A stretch of 64,000 nucleotides of DNA from Entoloma clypeatum (taxonomy: Eukaryota; Basidiomycota; Agaricomycetes; Agaricales; Entolomataceae). Each line of letters begins with the position of its first letter. The stretch's first letter is position 1. The stretch covers positions 3,348,001 to 3,412,000 of the forward strand of contig OY751489.1 of the NCBI GenBank assembly GCA_963565915.1, given 5' to 3'. Positions 42,845 through 55,746 of this stretch are shown here, one piece after another. Below the pieces are notes generated by a model. The model was not told the origin of the DNA and did not search any database. It worked only from the letters and a program-made list of their open reading frames with translations. The translations under genes and the position numbers were made by a program.

Positions 42845-42942
42845 GGCCCAGCGTCTTTTAGCAAGATAAATCAATGACCATGCACAAACCACCGATCGAT
42901 GCACCAAAGCAGCATTTCTATGATTCCGGCTTGAAATTCGGA
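42845..42942. repeat. 98-bp dispersed repeat, copy A
   Basis: Aligns without gaps to 49511-49608 at roughly 80% identity by eye. Shared blocks are GGCCCAGCGTC, ACCATGCA and ATGCACCAAAG. No terminal repeats or target duplications were found. Confidence 0.55.
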
Positions 42943-43699
42943 CGCGACAATACCCATTCCCCGCCATTCTTCCAGCACCTTGGGCGTTCCAATCCCAAGT
43001 CTCTTCGCGGTCACATTCGATAGGCGGCAAGTTTTCGTCCACCATTGCGAATGGTCTCGATGCCTCAAACGGAGCGGCGCCTCTTTCTACTGAATCACCT
43101 GCTTGCCTTCAACGGGTTATCGATATCTCCACCGACGTCGGCGTCACTTTCCAGGCATACTTTCCGCTTACCTCTTCATCGCGAGGCACATCCACATCGC
43201 ACTTTCAACGACAGTAACTACCACCATCGCCACCACCACAACCATCATAGAGTAATCACCATACATTCACCAGCCAGCATTAGCGTAGCATGCCTATTGA
43301 ACCTGTAAGTCGGCTGAATATCGACTTTCAAGTCCTGTTACTCATCCTCATTCAGGTAGTTTGTAGATGTAGGGAAAACGTAGTTAGGAATTCTCGTTAA
43401 AATGCAGGACAATCCGGCAGATACACGTCGTAGAGTAGGTTATACGCAATCGGATCGATGATTTTTGGTTCGAGATCAAACTTGCAAAGTCGCTTTTCGC
43501 TCGGGAGTGTGACCTAGAAGATGTTACTCTGAGTTCTCCAGTCTCCTGTAAGCAGACTCTATAACGTGATCACTCAGTGAACACCTGGTCGGGTTTCCAT
43601 TAACTTTTGTAAGCTTGACAAGTGGGACCCGAGCGGGGTGAAAAGGTGATTTGCTCCATGCATGGCGGATAGCAGACGCTGCAAGAGTTGCACGTAGGC

Positions 43700-46242
43700 C
43701 TAAAGGCGAGAAAGAACACCCGAATGCTTCCCAGAGCCCGTGTCACCGATCACTTCTTCAAGCTCTTCCCGATGCTCATACCACCACCGCATCGCCGCCT
43801 CCTTCTCTCTATCTCCCACCCCCTCCAACAACTCGTCGAAGAGCGCCTCTACGAGTTCCTTCCTCAGCTTGCCCTCTGCTCCTACATCACCGTCGTTCAC
43901 ACCTTCCTCCGAAGCCTTGTGAAGCCCCTTCAGGATATCTAGAATCTCTCCCAGTACACGCATCATGAGCGGTAGAGGAAGCGATGGGACGGTTGACACC
44001 AAAGTCAGATGTAATCGGTGTAACCAGTCTCGTTTCGCCTCGTCCTTGCTGCTCGTTGCAGCCGAATTCGCTGATAGTTCGCGAATTGCGTCGGTCAGGA
44101 CCATGATGCAGTACCATGCTAGCTTGTTGTCTGCCATATGCCGCGGTGATGTCCCATTGTTGCTGCAAGCACCCCGGACCAGCGCCGCGTACGCCAAACG
44201 GAGCTGGGAGGTGCTTAAATGTCCATCTTTCGAGTTCTGACAGGCGTGAATGTCATGAAGGGGGAAAACGCGGATTGGACTTGCCTCGATCAAAGACTGA
44301 GAGTAGAAGGGGACCATGTGATGAACAAAGCTTGTTGGTCCCAAAGCAAGAGGTATACTGTGCTCCGCCGGCAGATGATTATAATTGGGATGCCGTTGTG
44401 CATGCGAAGCGAAAATGGCGAGAACTACGGAATGCGCAGATTCGTATGTTCCACGGTGAGATGGGTCGGAAAGGTATCTATATCCACGTTACCGTGAAAG
44501 CTCAAAAGTGATAGGAAGAAAGGGCTAACGGGACACAGGTATTCCAAGCATAATTCTTCAAACAGGGCTCTTGGAGTATTGGGACGAGCTGTTCAATACA
44601 GGCTAATGTATAGGCGGCCTTGCCATGTTTGAGGGACTCAGCAGCCTCCCTGTTTTCTAAACAATGAGAATTAGATGAAAGAAGGAATTACGAGAAAAGG
44701 CATAGTTTACCATTGAAGCATCTCAAATCATCCACCAACTCCCTCGCAAACGTTTCACACCGGTTCTCTTGCCCTTGCGTAAATTCAAGACCTTCTTCTG
44801 AACAGAGAACATCAATGGCGAGGTAAAACACCTTGCGTAGCTCGGTAAATCCGGGTTCGTTCCTTGGGCCAGTGGCAGTGACACCACCAAATTGGGAAAC
44901 AACGAATGAGAGATGGGAGAGTGTACGCAGTACCGACTGCGCTACCATGTACGGCAAGATAGGTTGTGGGTCGGACGTGTTGGGGGTAAAGGAAGATGGC
45001 TGGGGTCGCGCATAGACGACGCTGTCGAGAGTCCCATCCGCGATCATGATAATGGTAAAAAGGAGGGTTTTGAGGAGCATCGAGATAGATTTTGAGAGTT
45101 CCCTTGTGTCCTGTACTGTCGGGGAGGGTGGAGTGAGGAGGCGATAGAGAGGAAAGAAGCGGAATGGGGTCACCTATATCTTCCTCGTTTTGTATAGCGG
45201 AGAGTTTACTTGCTATCCAATCCCGCTCGACCCTTCTGGCAATGTTCCGGAATGTTTCGAGCGATTCGCGAGCCTCTGTCAATCCACCCTTTGGTGAATC
45301 TATCAAGACTCCAAGTAACACGGCTGTCAATCTGGATAAAGCGGCCATTGACTGCATTGTGGGTGTCGACAATGTCCTTTTTATCTTCTGGGAAAAGAGA
45401 GACGATGGCTAGAATGCGTCTTAGCAATGAGCATTACACCGTATATGAAGATATCGCTGACATCAATAAAAAGAGATGGGCCGGGGAAGGATGTCGGCAA
45501 TGCGCTCATGAGATTCCCTTGGTCGAATGCAGAAGAAATGGTCGTAACGAGTAGCCGGACGAGCAAGGAGAGTGGGAGGGCTTTGAGTTTTGCTGGTGGG
45601 ACATGAGGTAACGACTGAGAAGCCAATATCACGGTGAGTGAAAGGGTTGTTTCTGCCAGAACAGCAGTTCCAAGTTAGCAGAACGCCGGGGGGGTGCCAG
45701 AAAATGAAGTGAGGCATACCGTCAAGATCTGGCCAGAATTCCTTCTCCCATTCCCCGGTTCCCGAAGTGTAGTTATCGAGGACCTCTGCCAATGATATTA
45801 CAACCTCGTCCTCGATCTGCGAGATCTTCATGGTATCTCCTAGCTGGCGCAGACTCAAGAGAAGCCCAGTACAGCAGGCCAACTTTATGATCGCGAGTCC
45901 ACCCTGCAAGCCCCTGAGTACATTGCGGACCCATTCTCGGAGCGCGGCGTGTGTGCTTTTTGAAAAGACAGCGCTTGAGAAACTCCAGCCTTCCTCACGA
46001 ACATTTAGCAGAGCCTGGTGCTTGAGATGGACGGCATGCCGGAAGGCGGTGACAAGACCCTGAAGACGCTCGTGTGGATGGGGGTAGGCGAGGAAGAAGG
46101 GGGAAGAAACTGCCGCAGCCGCTAAAGGAGTTGGGCTGGGCTGGTCGACGGCGAGGTGGTGGGCGAGGGCGGCGGTGAGAGTGGCGAGCGGGACACTGGG
46201 CGTCTGGTTGCGGAGGTGGTTGAGGAGGACGGAGGTGGACAT
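43700..46242 (-). CDS. Peroxisomal protein candidate (Pex8-like), C-terminal SRL
   Basis: Multi-exon gene. Exon 1 (45720-46242) starts MSTSVLLNHLRNQTPSVPLA and is rich in helices (WVRNVLRGLQGGLAIIKLAC, LLLSLRQLGDTMKI). Later parts include LPLSLLVRLLVTTISSAF, LLKTLLFTIIMIADGTLDSV, LPYMVAQSVLRTLSHLSFVV and MADNKLAWYCIMVLTDAIRE. The last exon ends GVLSRL, then a stop at 43700-43702. SRL is an accepted peroxisomal targeting signal type 1. A HEAT-like all-helical protein of this size ending in PTS1 fits the intraperoxisomal import factor Pex8, but no diagnostic motif was recognised and internal exon joins are approximate. One gene is assumed; two adjacent genes are possible. Its start codon is 24 bp from that of the divergent methionyl-tRNA synthetase gene. 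Confidence 0.5.
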
Positions 46243-46266
46243 AACAAATCACGTGCGCGTCGGGCC

Positions 46267-48210
46267 ATGACTCTGCTGTTCCGCTGCTTCGCTCGTCACC
46301 ACCGGACACAGCGGTCGACGACGCGTAGGACGACGCGTGCGTTGGCTACGAAACCTTACTACATAACCACCCCCATATTCTACCCGAACGCCGTCCCGCA
46401 CATCGGCCACCTTTACTGCCTCGTCGTTGCCGACATCTTCGCTCGCTACCAGCGCATCCTCAATCCTGCCCGGCACCTAGAGTTTCTCGCGGGCACAGAT
46501 GAACATGGCCTAAAAATCCAGAAAGCCGCGCAGGCAAAGGGTCTGCCCCCGAGCGAGTTCTGCGACCTCATCAGCAGCCAATTCCGTGTACGCACCTGCT
46601 CTCCCTGCTGTGGTGCTCAAGCTTACTGAAACTATGCCAGAGATTAGGTGGAAAGGCACAGCTCAGCAACACCATGTTTATGCGCACGACGGAGCTCGCC
46701 CATCACCAGGCAGTGGAGAGCGTCTGGGTATGTTTGCTCTGGAATGCACTCGAACAGAACATTGCGCATTAACTCTGGCGTCTAGCGTCAACTTGACGCG
46801 AAAAATCTCATTTACAAAGGAAACTACTCAGGCTGGTACTCCATAACAGACGAATGTTTCTACACCCCAGCCCAAGTCACCACTACGACCTCGCCAGCGG
46901 CTTCGATCACCATCGCTACCGAAACTTCCTCCCCAGTAGAATGGCAGAGTGAGCAAAATTACATGTTCCGCCTCTCCAACTTCCAATCCTCCCTCCTCGA
47001 GCATTATACCAACCCAACAAATTCGGGAACAATATTCCCACCACAACACCATGCTCATATCGTGCAAATTCTCTCCTCCGGGCCCCTTGACGACTTGTCG
47101 ATTTCGCGGCCGCGGTCGAGGTTGGAGTGGGGTGTCCCAGTTCCCGACGATCCTGGACACACGATATATGTGTGGTTTGACGCTCTCCTGGTTTATCTGG
47201 CAGGAATTGGATACCCTTGGAAGGCCGACCCACTTGGGAGGCGTGCAGAAGCATGGCCTGTGGATTTACAGGTCATTGGCAAGGATATATTGCGGTTCGT
47301 TACTTTGTATGTATATCTTGTTTTTCACGATCAAGACCTTCAACACAGCTTCCATGCGATCTATCTACCCGCAATCTTACAAGCCCTCGACCTTCCCTTG
47401 CAGAGGCGGCTCCTTACTCATGCACACTGGACCGTCGAGCAGAAGAAAATGTCCAAGTCTGTCGGAAATGTCGTTGACCCCTTCGAGACTATGCAAGAAT
47501 TTGGGGTCGATGTCGTCCGATTCTACTTTGCGAGAGTAGGGGGCAGGTTCAGGGATGATGTCGGTACGCCTTACTTTCATCTCCCTCTTTCAATTTTCAT
47601 CAATCCAACCACGACCAGACTGGTCTCAAGACCAAGTAGAAAAACATCAGAAAGAGATTCAATCACTCCTCGGCAACTTCTTCCTTCGCATAACCTCGCA
47701 AACGATCCAGATGCGCATGGCAGGAGTCCCACACCTGTCTCTCGGAGAGATATATGCGGATCAAACATTCTCGATCGCCCCCATCCGGGCCTTGATACAC
47801 GCGACGCGGGAGCTTCCAGACAAGGTGAAAACTTGTATGGACGCGTTGGAAATGGCTGATGCGCTGAGCGCGGTGATGGAGTTATTACGCATCGTATGCT
47901 TCTTCCTTTCCCGATGCATCTTACACGCTCATACCCTGCAATGCACCAGGCTAACAAGACTATCACTGACCTCGCACCCTGGAAGAAAACATCAGCACCC
48001 TCTGACGTCTATGCTTGCTATGTCAGCTCGTTAGAAGTGCTACGTGTCGTCGGCATATGTTTGCAGCCCTTCGTGCCTGAGACGGCTGATAAGTTGTTGA
48101 ACGGACTCGGGGTGCCTGTTGAAAGACGAAGCTGGGCCGAATTGGAGAGGAAAGGAGAGGAAGAGGTTTGGTCAGGAGGGAAAGCGGTAAGTGGAGTGAA
48201 GCTATTCTAA
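46267..48210 (+). CDS. MSM1: Methionyl-tRNA synthetase, mitochondrial
   Basis: Charges mitochondrial tRNA-Met. The N-terminus MTLLFRCFARHHRTQRSTTR is a typical matrix-targeting peptide. The class I signature PHIGHLY lies in ITTPIFYPNAVPHIGHLY, followed by FLAGTDEHGLKIQKAA. Exon 2 (from 46641) reads RLGGKAQLSNTMFMRTTE, then after splicing LIYKGNYSGWYSITDECFY, YVWFDALLVYLAGIGYP and DLQVIGKDI. The second signature KMSKS is in QKKMSKSVGNVVDPFE. A C-terminal anticodon-binding region (ITDLAPWKKTSAPSDVYACY, LQPFVPETADKLLNGLG) ends at 48210. No zinc-knuckle or C-terminal tRNA-binding domain is seen, as usual for the mitochondrial form. Several short introns; the first is 46588-46640. Confidence 0.9.
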
Positions 48211-49736
48211 TTGTCTGTTACTATTACCGGCGAGCACTCGCATCATCGCAAATACCAGCCGTTTTGCATTCCTGCGAGAGCATCGTCCAGAAAACCTCAT
48301 CTGGAACGAAAATGTGGGCAACATGGGTCTCTGCCAGTACGTTGCGGATCTTCCGTTCAAATCGCACCATCATCTAACATGTCATAATACAACGAGCAGA
48401 AGTATAACCATTTGATACTCAATCGTGATACGCATACAGTGAGACAACATCTATACGGCTCGCGACCAATATCGCAGGTCCTTGGACAAATCCAGCCTGA
48501 CTTCATATTTTGCGGGAGTGGATCGAGCACCTTCCAAGTCTTTCTTTTTTGGCAGCAGGCCCAGGCGTGCATAGGCGTGCATTCATCTGATTCCTGACAT
48601 TTTCAGGAAGCTCATCATTGGGCAGATATCCTGATTCTTGTTGCCAGCAGTCGCACTCACGCCCAGAACAGAAGGAAGGTTGACAGGGCGCTCTGAGTCC
48701 AATTTATTCAATGCGCGTTCGCCTGGAACAGGATGCTTGTCCCCTGCCACTTTTGCTTATCCCAGCAACAGTGCAACCTCTTCGCGATCGACCCTTCCCC
48801 TTCACCCTTGTTTGAAGCTCCTTCTCAGCTCCCTGCCTTGCCTACATACAAGTCTCCACCTCCCTCTCGCCACAAATATCACTCAGGTATGATGAGCAGC
48901 TATCGCCTGTCTCTGGTATCAATTGCCATCCTCCCAATGTGGTGTTCAGATCTGGTGAGAAATCTATTATGATTGTACAAGATAGCAATTAATGAAGGAC
49001 ATCCTTCCAATCAAAGCGAAGGTATACTCATCTGCGTCTGTGGGTACGTCTGTCCCAAAGTCAAGGTCAAAGATTTTCCGCCCACGACCCATACTGACCC
49101 CCATAAAGGAGCGGAGTGTCCCGCACGCGTTGGATTCCAGGCGCGAAATATTTGGCGCTGTGAGCTGGACTCAATATGCACACCTCGGACGCATACTTCA
49201 TACGTTCGCCCACCAGCTTGATATGTAGCCTCGCTTCTGCGCACAGCGCTAAGTAAGCCCTTCTTGGTGCATCAGGAGCGCGCCCGCCCCATTCCGACAA
49301 AAGCGAGTCTGATGTTGAAATTATCATCAAGGCCAATTCAGGCAAAACGCCTCAACAATTTTGAGATTTTCCTTCTGGTCCTGCTTTGTCCTGGGTCGTG
49401 GGGTATTGGCAGGACTGAGTGGCGAAGCCGTCAGGATCTGGGATAATGACGCCAAAGCCTTTTGAGATGGAACTCGAGGGAAAAGCTACTCCTGGTTCAA
49501 GTTGCGCATTGGCCCAGCGTCCTTTGGCACCATACATCCATTACCATGCATAAATCACCAATCTATGCACCAAAGAAGCATGTCTACGCTTCTGGGTCGA
49601 AATACGGATACAGTGGGGGGTTTATTATGCCGAGGGAAGAATACAACATGCACAAAGTAGTCCAGGTTGGTACAATCCTAAGTCCCAAGCGAAATATATA
49701 CGGGATGCATATCAAAGGCAGAAAGGAAGTGCTTGA
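48211..49736. other. Gene-poor region with decayed repeats
   Basis: 1.5 kb without a supported gene. It contains copy B of the 98-bp repeat and scattered similarity to 41.1-43 kb. Open frames on both strands are short and unrecognised. Confidence 0.45.
49511..49608. repeat. 98-bp dispersed repeat, copy B
   Basis: Ungapped match to 42845-42942, same orientation. A further weaker match (AATCCTAAGTCCCAAG against AATCCCAAGTCTC) continues beyond the core, so the original repeat was longer. Confidence 0.55.
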
Positions 49737-51144
49737 TTATCTGTTTCCAAGCCCACTTATGTTCCATACAACGTTCCTCCGAACAAAGGGAAGTCTGCCC
49801 AAAAGCTTGATAACTAAAACTGCCAGATTACCTAGAAGCGTCGTCGACCCCGCCATACCTGACGTAGCCATGATTCGTTTGGTTAGTCGGATAGTGGTGA
49901 GTGCCCGCTGCCGGCGTGTCGACGCATAGTCTTCCAGAAACCTATCGTTCCCGGAGAGAGTCTCGTCCGTTGATGCGATGTGGGCGGCGAGAACGGGGCC
50001 AAGGCCGGCAGCGTCACGGATGCCGAGGTTCATCCCCTGTCCACCGGCGGGTGAGTGGATATGAGCCGCGTCTCCTATGAGAAGTACAATCCCCTTGTTC
50101 TTCTTGGCCTCGTCATTGCCCATGCGAACCATGAATCTGTCAGCGATAGCGGAATGGGTCCTGAAGCGGGTGGACCAAACCGTTCTTGCTATGCGGATGG
50201 GATCGGGGTTGACGGATGGGTCGGAAGATAGGTATACCGGTCCGGCTTGGTCAACGTACTGTTGGAGGTAAGCAGTTGAAGGGTTGGAGAGGGGAGGGCC
50301 GGCAGACAAGGGAACGTTGAATCCGATTCTGTAAACAACTTCGGTTGATCCAGGATCTCGAGGAAGGGGGACAATGATGAAGAACTTGTTGTCAGATGCG
50401 ACGACAACGGTGGTATCTTTCGGTAGAGAGGGGCTGTCCGAGGAAAATGCGACGTCTGCTAGGACCATCTGAGCCAAGCGTTCGTCGGGTGCCATACCGT
50501 CAGGATCGGTAAAACCAATGCCAGTCATTTGACGAATCTCTCGGGGTATTAAAAAAAGGGTCGAAAAAAAGACGTGAAAAGGCCGACTTACCACGGACCT
50601 GGCACCATCCGCTGCGACGACATATCGCGCCGAGATGACATTTCCAGATTCGAAAGAAACATCTAAATCACCATTGTCTGTGCATTTGAGACCTACAGCC
50701 TTTTCGGGCCTCAAAATCTGGATACCCAAATCCTGTAGGTGCTTCTCGAGGACTTGCTCTGTTGTTCTTTGGGAAATTATCAAGGCGAATGGATAACGGG
50801 TGTAGGGCGCGAGAGAAGACATCTCTGTTTGGAGGATGACACCGGACCTGTTGGAAATTTGCTGCCTCTGGCCTTTTATCCCTAGCTTGATTAGAGGCTC
50901 CGCACAGTCGATAGCATCAAGGGCCTAGGGAGGCGTTGGGACATGGAGAGTGCGGACAGGTGTATAAGCATAATACCTCAAGGGTGGCAGCATGGATGGC
51001 GATGGCACGCGACGCTTCCCCCCTGGACGCGGCACTGTCGACGATGACGAAATCACGAAAACCACTGTTGACGAGTGATATAGCAGCGGTGAGGCCTGTT
51101 GGACCAGCGCCGACGATGAGGAGGGTGGTACGTTGGGTTGACAT
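49737..51144 (-). CDS. FAD-dependent monooxygenase, copy A
   Basis: Aromatic-ring hydroxylase-type flavoprotein (PHBH fold) that would use FAD, NAD(P)H and O2. Three exons. Motifs: N-terminal dinucleotide fold LLIVGAGPTGLTAAISL (GxGxxG); RYVVAADGARSV with the DG motif; and LLIGDAAHIHSPAGGQGMN with the GD motif that binds the FAD ribityl chain. The C-terminus is NVVWNISGLGNR. Size (about 430 residues) suits a single-component hydroxylase without the C-terminal thioredoxin-like extension of phenol hydroxylase. It is closely related to copy B at 56879-58286 and to the fragment at 55225. Substrate unknown; such enzymes act on phenolics in degradation or secondary metabolism. It is divergent from BMS1 with 234 bp between starts. 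Confidence 0.85.
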
Positions 51145-51378
51145 GGGAGTGAAAGTTGATGTACTTTTAATTCATTTGAAGGTGGACCTTTATACGTCCC
51201 AAGGACACCTAGTCTAGACCATCGTGGGTGGGTAGGCTGCCCGACAGGTTTCGTCCGACTGTATGACTAAATCGGATGGGTCTAACAAGTGCAATCATCG
51301 CAAAACGTATTGTAAGTGCTACTAGTACTTATATTGTACTAATGGTCGTTCAGCTCGCCCATTAATTGTCATCTCTAA

Positions 51379-54300
51379 ATGGAGGAGAGACAGCACAAGG
51401 CCCATCGATCAGCTCACTCTGGCGCGAAAGCGGAGAAAAAAGCAAAGGGAAAAGGCAAAGACAAGCAGCAGCATGGCTTCAACGAAAAGGTGAGGGTCAT
51501 ATCAACCTATTACACCCTCCTGACAATCAATATAGGCATTCGCCCCTAAATCTGGTCGTCGTGCGGACCGCGAGGGCAGGCGGAAAGTCGAACGTGACCA
51601 GACCCGTCTCCATGTTCCTCTCGTTAACAGGACGCCAGACGACGAACCACCACCAGTCATTGTAGCTATTGTTGGCCCGCCAGGCGTTGGCAAAACAACC
51701 CTTCTCAAGAGTCTTGTCCGACGCTACGCGAAACAGACCCTAAGCGATGTCAAAGGCCCCGTTACGGTTGTTGCTGGCAAGAAGCGCCGTTTGACATTCG
51801 TGGAATGCAATAACGACCTCAACAGCATGATTGACGTTGGTAAAATCGCAGACCTAGTCTTGCTCATGATCGATGGCTCCTTTGGGTTTGAGATGGTAAG
51901 CACGAGCATCACTTCACACCTTTTATTTGCGTTCAACTCGTTATTCCAAAGGAAACATTCGAGTTCCTAAATATCCTCCAATCTCATGGATTTCCAAAAG
52001 TCATTGGCATCCTAACCCACCTGGATCTCATCAAAAAAGCCGACACCCTCCGCAGCACAAAAAAGGCCCTCAAAAAGCGCTTCTGGACGGAAATTTACCA
52101 AGGCGCAAAACTCTTCTACCTCTCCGGCGTCATCAATGGCCGATACCCCGACACCGAAATCATGAATCTTTCCCGCTTCATTTCCGTCATGAAGTTCCGA
52201 CCTCTCATCTTCAGGAACACCCACTCCTACATCCTTGCAGACCGCCTTGAAGATCTTACCCCACGAGAACTCATTCGGACCTCAAAGGGCAATTGCGATC
52301 GGACGGTCACAGTCTATGGGTATGTCCGTGGAACAAACCTGCGACTAGGTACGAAGGTGCATATCCCTGGAGTGGGAGACTTGGACATGGCGAATGTGAC
52401 AGCGTTGGGTGACCCATGCCCCATGCCTGATGCGGATTCGGAGAAGAGGAGGAAGTTGAGTGAGAAGAAGAAGTTGATTATACACGCGCCTATGAGTGAT
52501 GTCGGTGGGGTGATGTATGACAAGGATGCGGTGTGGATAAATGTGCCTGGTAGCTTCACGCGTGGCAATGAAGACGGTTTGTTACTGCTTTCGTTATATT
52601 TTTTTCAAAAATTTGACTGACTATGCTGAATAGTCCCTCAGGGAGAAGGGGAGCAGATGGTCCTGGACCTACAAGATGTTGGGTCGACTCTCGAAGATGC
52701 AGTTGCAAAGAGTCAAATTCGCCTCCTCGGAACATCATCGAAGAATCTCACGGTTGATGATGATGAAAACGACGACGACGACGAACCATCCGACGAAGGG
52801 CTTGACAGTCAGGACGAAGGCGAATTCGATGACGAGTCGGGCATAGACTCAGATGAGGAAGCGGAAGAGGAGGATGAGGATGGCGAGCAAGTTCGGGATC
52901 CGCGTAACAGTGGCCGTTCAAGTCAGCGCATCGGTGCTCGGACGCTTCCCTCATCAAGCAAAAATCAACGGACGGATATTGAGTACGCAGAAAGCGACTC
53001 AGATCTCGGTGATGAGGATGAGGACGAGGTTGATAAAACAAGGCGCGTGCGATTTGATGGAGAGGACGAGGATCGCGATATATCCAGTGACGAAGAAAGC
53101 GATGATGGCGAGGAGGGGGAGAAAGTTCCAAAGTGGAAGGTGAACCTTGCGGAACGTGCACAGAGTTTTCTTACCTCGAGCAGGAAAGCGCAGAGGAAGG
53201 ATTGGACGAAGCTGATTTACTCGACAACGCTGAGTCCTGAAGAGATCCTCAAGGGTATTGAGGACAAGGAGCCAGAGCCACATGAGGACGAGATGGATGA
53301 GGACGAGGGTGACTTTTTCAAGATCAAGAAAACGGCGAGTACAGAGCTGGATGAGGTGCTTGATAAGAGCAAAGATGTCCTGAACGCGAAAGAGTTGATA
53401 AAGTGGGAAGACGAGGAGCTACTTGACTCAATACGACATCTCTTCATCACTGGCGGCGAAGGTGGCGGGACTGTTGAGGACGGCAACGATGACTGCGAAA
53501 ACGGGGACGATTTCGCCGCCGACGAGGCTGGGGAAACCCCAGCTATGCCTGACACAGAGTCGGCCCGTGCAGCTGCGCTCGCCGCCAAAAAAGAAGCTCT
53601 CAAGCGCAAATTCAATGATGAATACGATGACCCCGAGTCCTCCAAACTCGATTTCTACGAGGAGAAGAAAGAAGAGATGTCCCGACAACTCGCACTCAAT
53701 AAGGCCGAGTTCGAAGGCGTCGACGCAGAGTCTCGCACTCTTGTGGAAGGCTTCCGTCCAGGACAATACGTCCGCATCGAGCTCGCCGATGTCCCCTGCG
53801 AGCTGATTGAGAACTTCGATCCGGCGTATCCTATCGTTGTTGGTGGTCTGCTTCCTGCGGAGGAACGCTTTGGCTTCGTGCAGGTCCGCATAAAACGTCA
53901 CCGGTGGTACGCTAGGACGCTGAAGAATAACGATCCGCTCATCTTTTCCCTGGGATGGCGCCGGTTCCAGACGTTGCCCATATATTCGCTGGATGACCAT
54001 TCAATACGGATGCGGATGTTGAAGTATACGCCAGAGCACATGCATTGCTTTGCGACGTTCTATGGCCCGGTGTCGCTTCCTAACACTGGGTTTTGTGCGT
54101 TCAACTCGCTATCGGGTGCGACTGCTGGGTTCAGAGTCAGCGCGACGGGCGTGGTGCTGAATATTGATCGGTCTGTGAAGATTGTCAAGAAGATCAAGCT
54201 GACGGGAGTGCCATACAAGATCTTCAAGAACACGGCGTTCATAAGGGATATGTTCAACAGTGCACTGGAGGTAGTGAAGTTTGAGGGGGCGAATATCAGG

Positions 54301-55013
54301 ACGGTGTCGGGGATAAGAGGACAGGTGAAGAAAGCATTGCCGAAGCCTGACGGAGCGTTTAGGGCGACATTTGAAGATAAGGTGTTGATGAGTGGTAAAT
54401 TTCATCTTGCTGCATTGCCGCGCAGCTGTTTGATCATTGTGAAACAGACATTATATTCCTGCGAGCCTGGTACTCTGTTCAACCTCGCAAGTTCTACAGC
54501 CCAGTCACATCTCTTCTACTTTCTGACAAGGCGGAGTGGAAGGGCATGCGATTGACAGGTCAGATACGCCGGGACGAAGGTATCAAGACGCCTCTCGGCG
54601 TGAACTCGACCTACAAGAAGATAGAGCGCCCGCCCCGCCGCTTCAACCCCCTCGTCGTGCCCAAGAAGCTGCAGGCATCGCTCCCCTATGCATCGAAGCC
54701 CAAACTCATGGTTGCGCAGAAGAAGCAGACATATCTCCAGAAGCGTGCCGTAGTGATGGAACCGGAGGAGAGGAAGGCGGTTGCACTTTTGCAGCAGATC
54801 CGCGCGCTGAGGAAGGATCAGGTGGCGAGGCGGAAAGACAAGAAGGAGGAGAAGAAGGTGGAGAGGAGTAAGAAGCTTGCGAAGGAGGAGGCTACGAAGA
54901 GCGAGAAGGAGAAAGAGAAGAAGAAAGAGTATATGAGGGTTGCAGGGCAGAAGAGTAAGCGGGAGGCAGAGATCGACGAGGGAGGTGGGAAACGGAAACG
55001 GCGGAAGACATGA
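51379..55013 (+). CDS. BMS1: Ribosome biogenesis GTPase Bms1
   Basis: Essential nucleolar GTPase of the small-subunit processome that delivers Rcl1 to pre-ribosomes. Five exons with introns at 51490-51535, 51896-51951, 52577-52633 and 54395-54447 give 1,140 residues. The N-terminus is basic ([16 protein letters not shown]). P-loop [13 protein letters not shown] is followed by [30 protein letters not shown] and [11 protein letters not shown]. Next are [13 protein letters not shown], the AARP2CN-like region [20 protein letters not shown], and a long acidic middle (runs of Asp/Glu, 52750-53120). The C-terminal DUF663 part follows ([60 protein letters not shown] after splicing) and a Lys-rich tail. 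All domains are present and in order. Confidence 0.95.
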
Positions 55014-55224
55014 TTTGTTTCGAAAGTTGAGGTATACTACCGTTAATGTCACGTGAGCATCTGCGTCCCGGTTTTATGTGGTTTTTGAAGCCCCTTCCCC
55101 CCAAACCACCATATTCCTGTCTGACATTTGCCTGTCCAAAGTTCGTTTCTCATTTCACGCATCCCCCCTTAGACTCCCTCTCTAGCGAAACACATCTTAC
55201 CGATATCCTTGAAATTCGAGCCAA

Positions 55225-55580
55225 ATGACAGCGTCGATCCAACGAACTACACTGCTTATGGTCGGTGCTGGTCCAACCGGCCGCTCCGCAGCTATATCGC
55301 TCGTCAAGAATGGTTTTCGTGACTTTATCGTCGAAGGCGTCGCGTCCAGGGGAAAAGCATCGCGTGCCATGACCATTCATGCTACAACTCTCGGGGTATG
55401 TACCAAACTTCCATACCAAGCAGTTTGAGGTCATTACATCTACCTTGATACCTTGAACTCTCTTTAGGCCACTGGCTGTGCAGAGCCTCTCATCAAGCTC
55501 GGGATAAAGAGACAAGGACTGCAAGTTTCGAGCAGGACGAGCTCCATTTTCAAAACAGACACCTCTCCTCTCCCATCCTA
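55225..55580 (+). pseudogene. Truncated FAD monooxygenase N-terminus (copy C)
   Basis: MTASIQRTTLLMVGAGPTGR through HATTLG, a 5'-conserved intron (starting gtatgtacc, 55396, ending ctctttag), then GCAEPLIKLGIKRQGLQV match copies A and B. The similarity fades after FKTD near 55565. Differences (GPTGR for GPTGL, loss of one residue in the IVDEA region, Gly for the conserved Glu before the intron) suggest relaxed selection. The frame continues without a stop into the ferredoxin exon that ends at 55762. Confidence 0.75.
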
Positions 55581-55746
55581 CAGCCAAAGCACGCCGACCT
55601 TTCGGCACCTTTCGACATTGCCTTGGTCGACGAACTCACAGAACCAAATATTCTATCATCCCAAACTCCAGAGGAGCTCCAGATGGCGAAACGCGCCGAC
55701 GCATACCAAGGTGTCAACATGGTCAAGTAACCACCCTAAACACGGA

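Larger units (their letters stand above)
40433..43699. other. Gene-poor region with decayed repeats
   Basis: 3.3 kb with no convincing gene. It contains the Asp/Val-type repeat tract (41282-41457) and one member of a 98-bp dispersed repeat (42845-42942). Short open frames occur on both strands but none has recognisable domains. Part of the sequence near 41128-41170 weakly resembles 48516-48560, suggesting that this region and 48.2-49.7 kb share old repeat material. Confidence 0.45.

Noticed and set aside
49511..49608. A short CRISPR-like repeat pair
   Set aside because: Only two diverged copies 6.6 kb apart in a eukaryotic genome; there is no array structure.
55590..55735. A separate gene fragment in another frame (LVDELTEPNILSSQ ... 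YQGVNMVK, stop TAA)
   Set aside because: It looks protein-like but has no start, no joinable exon and no recognised family, and it overlaps the frame that links to the ferredoxin.
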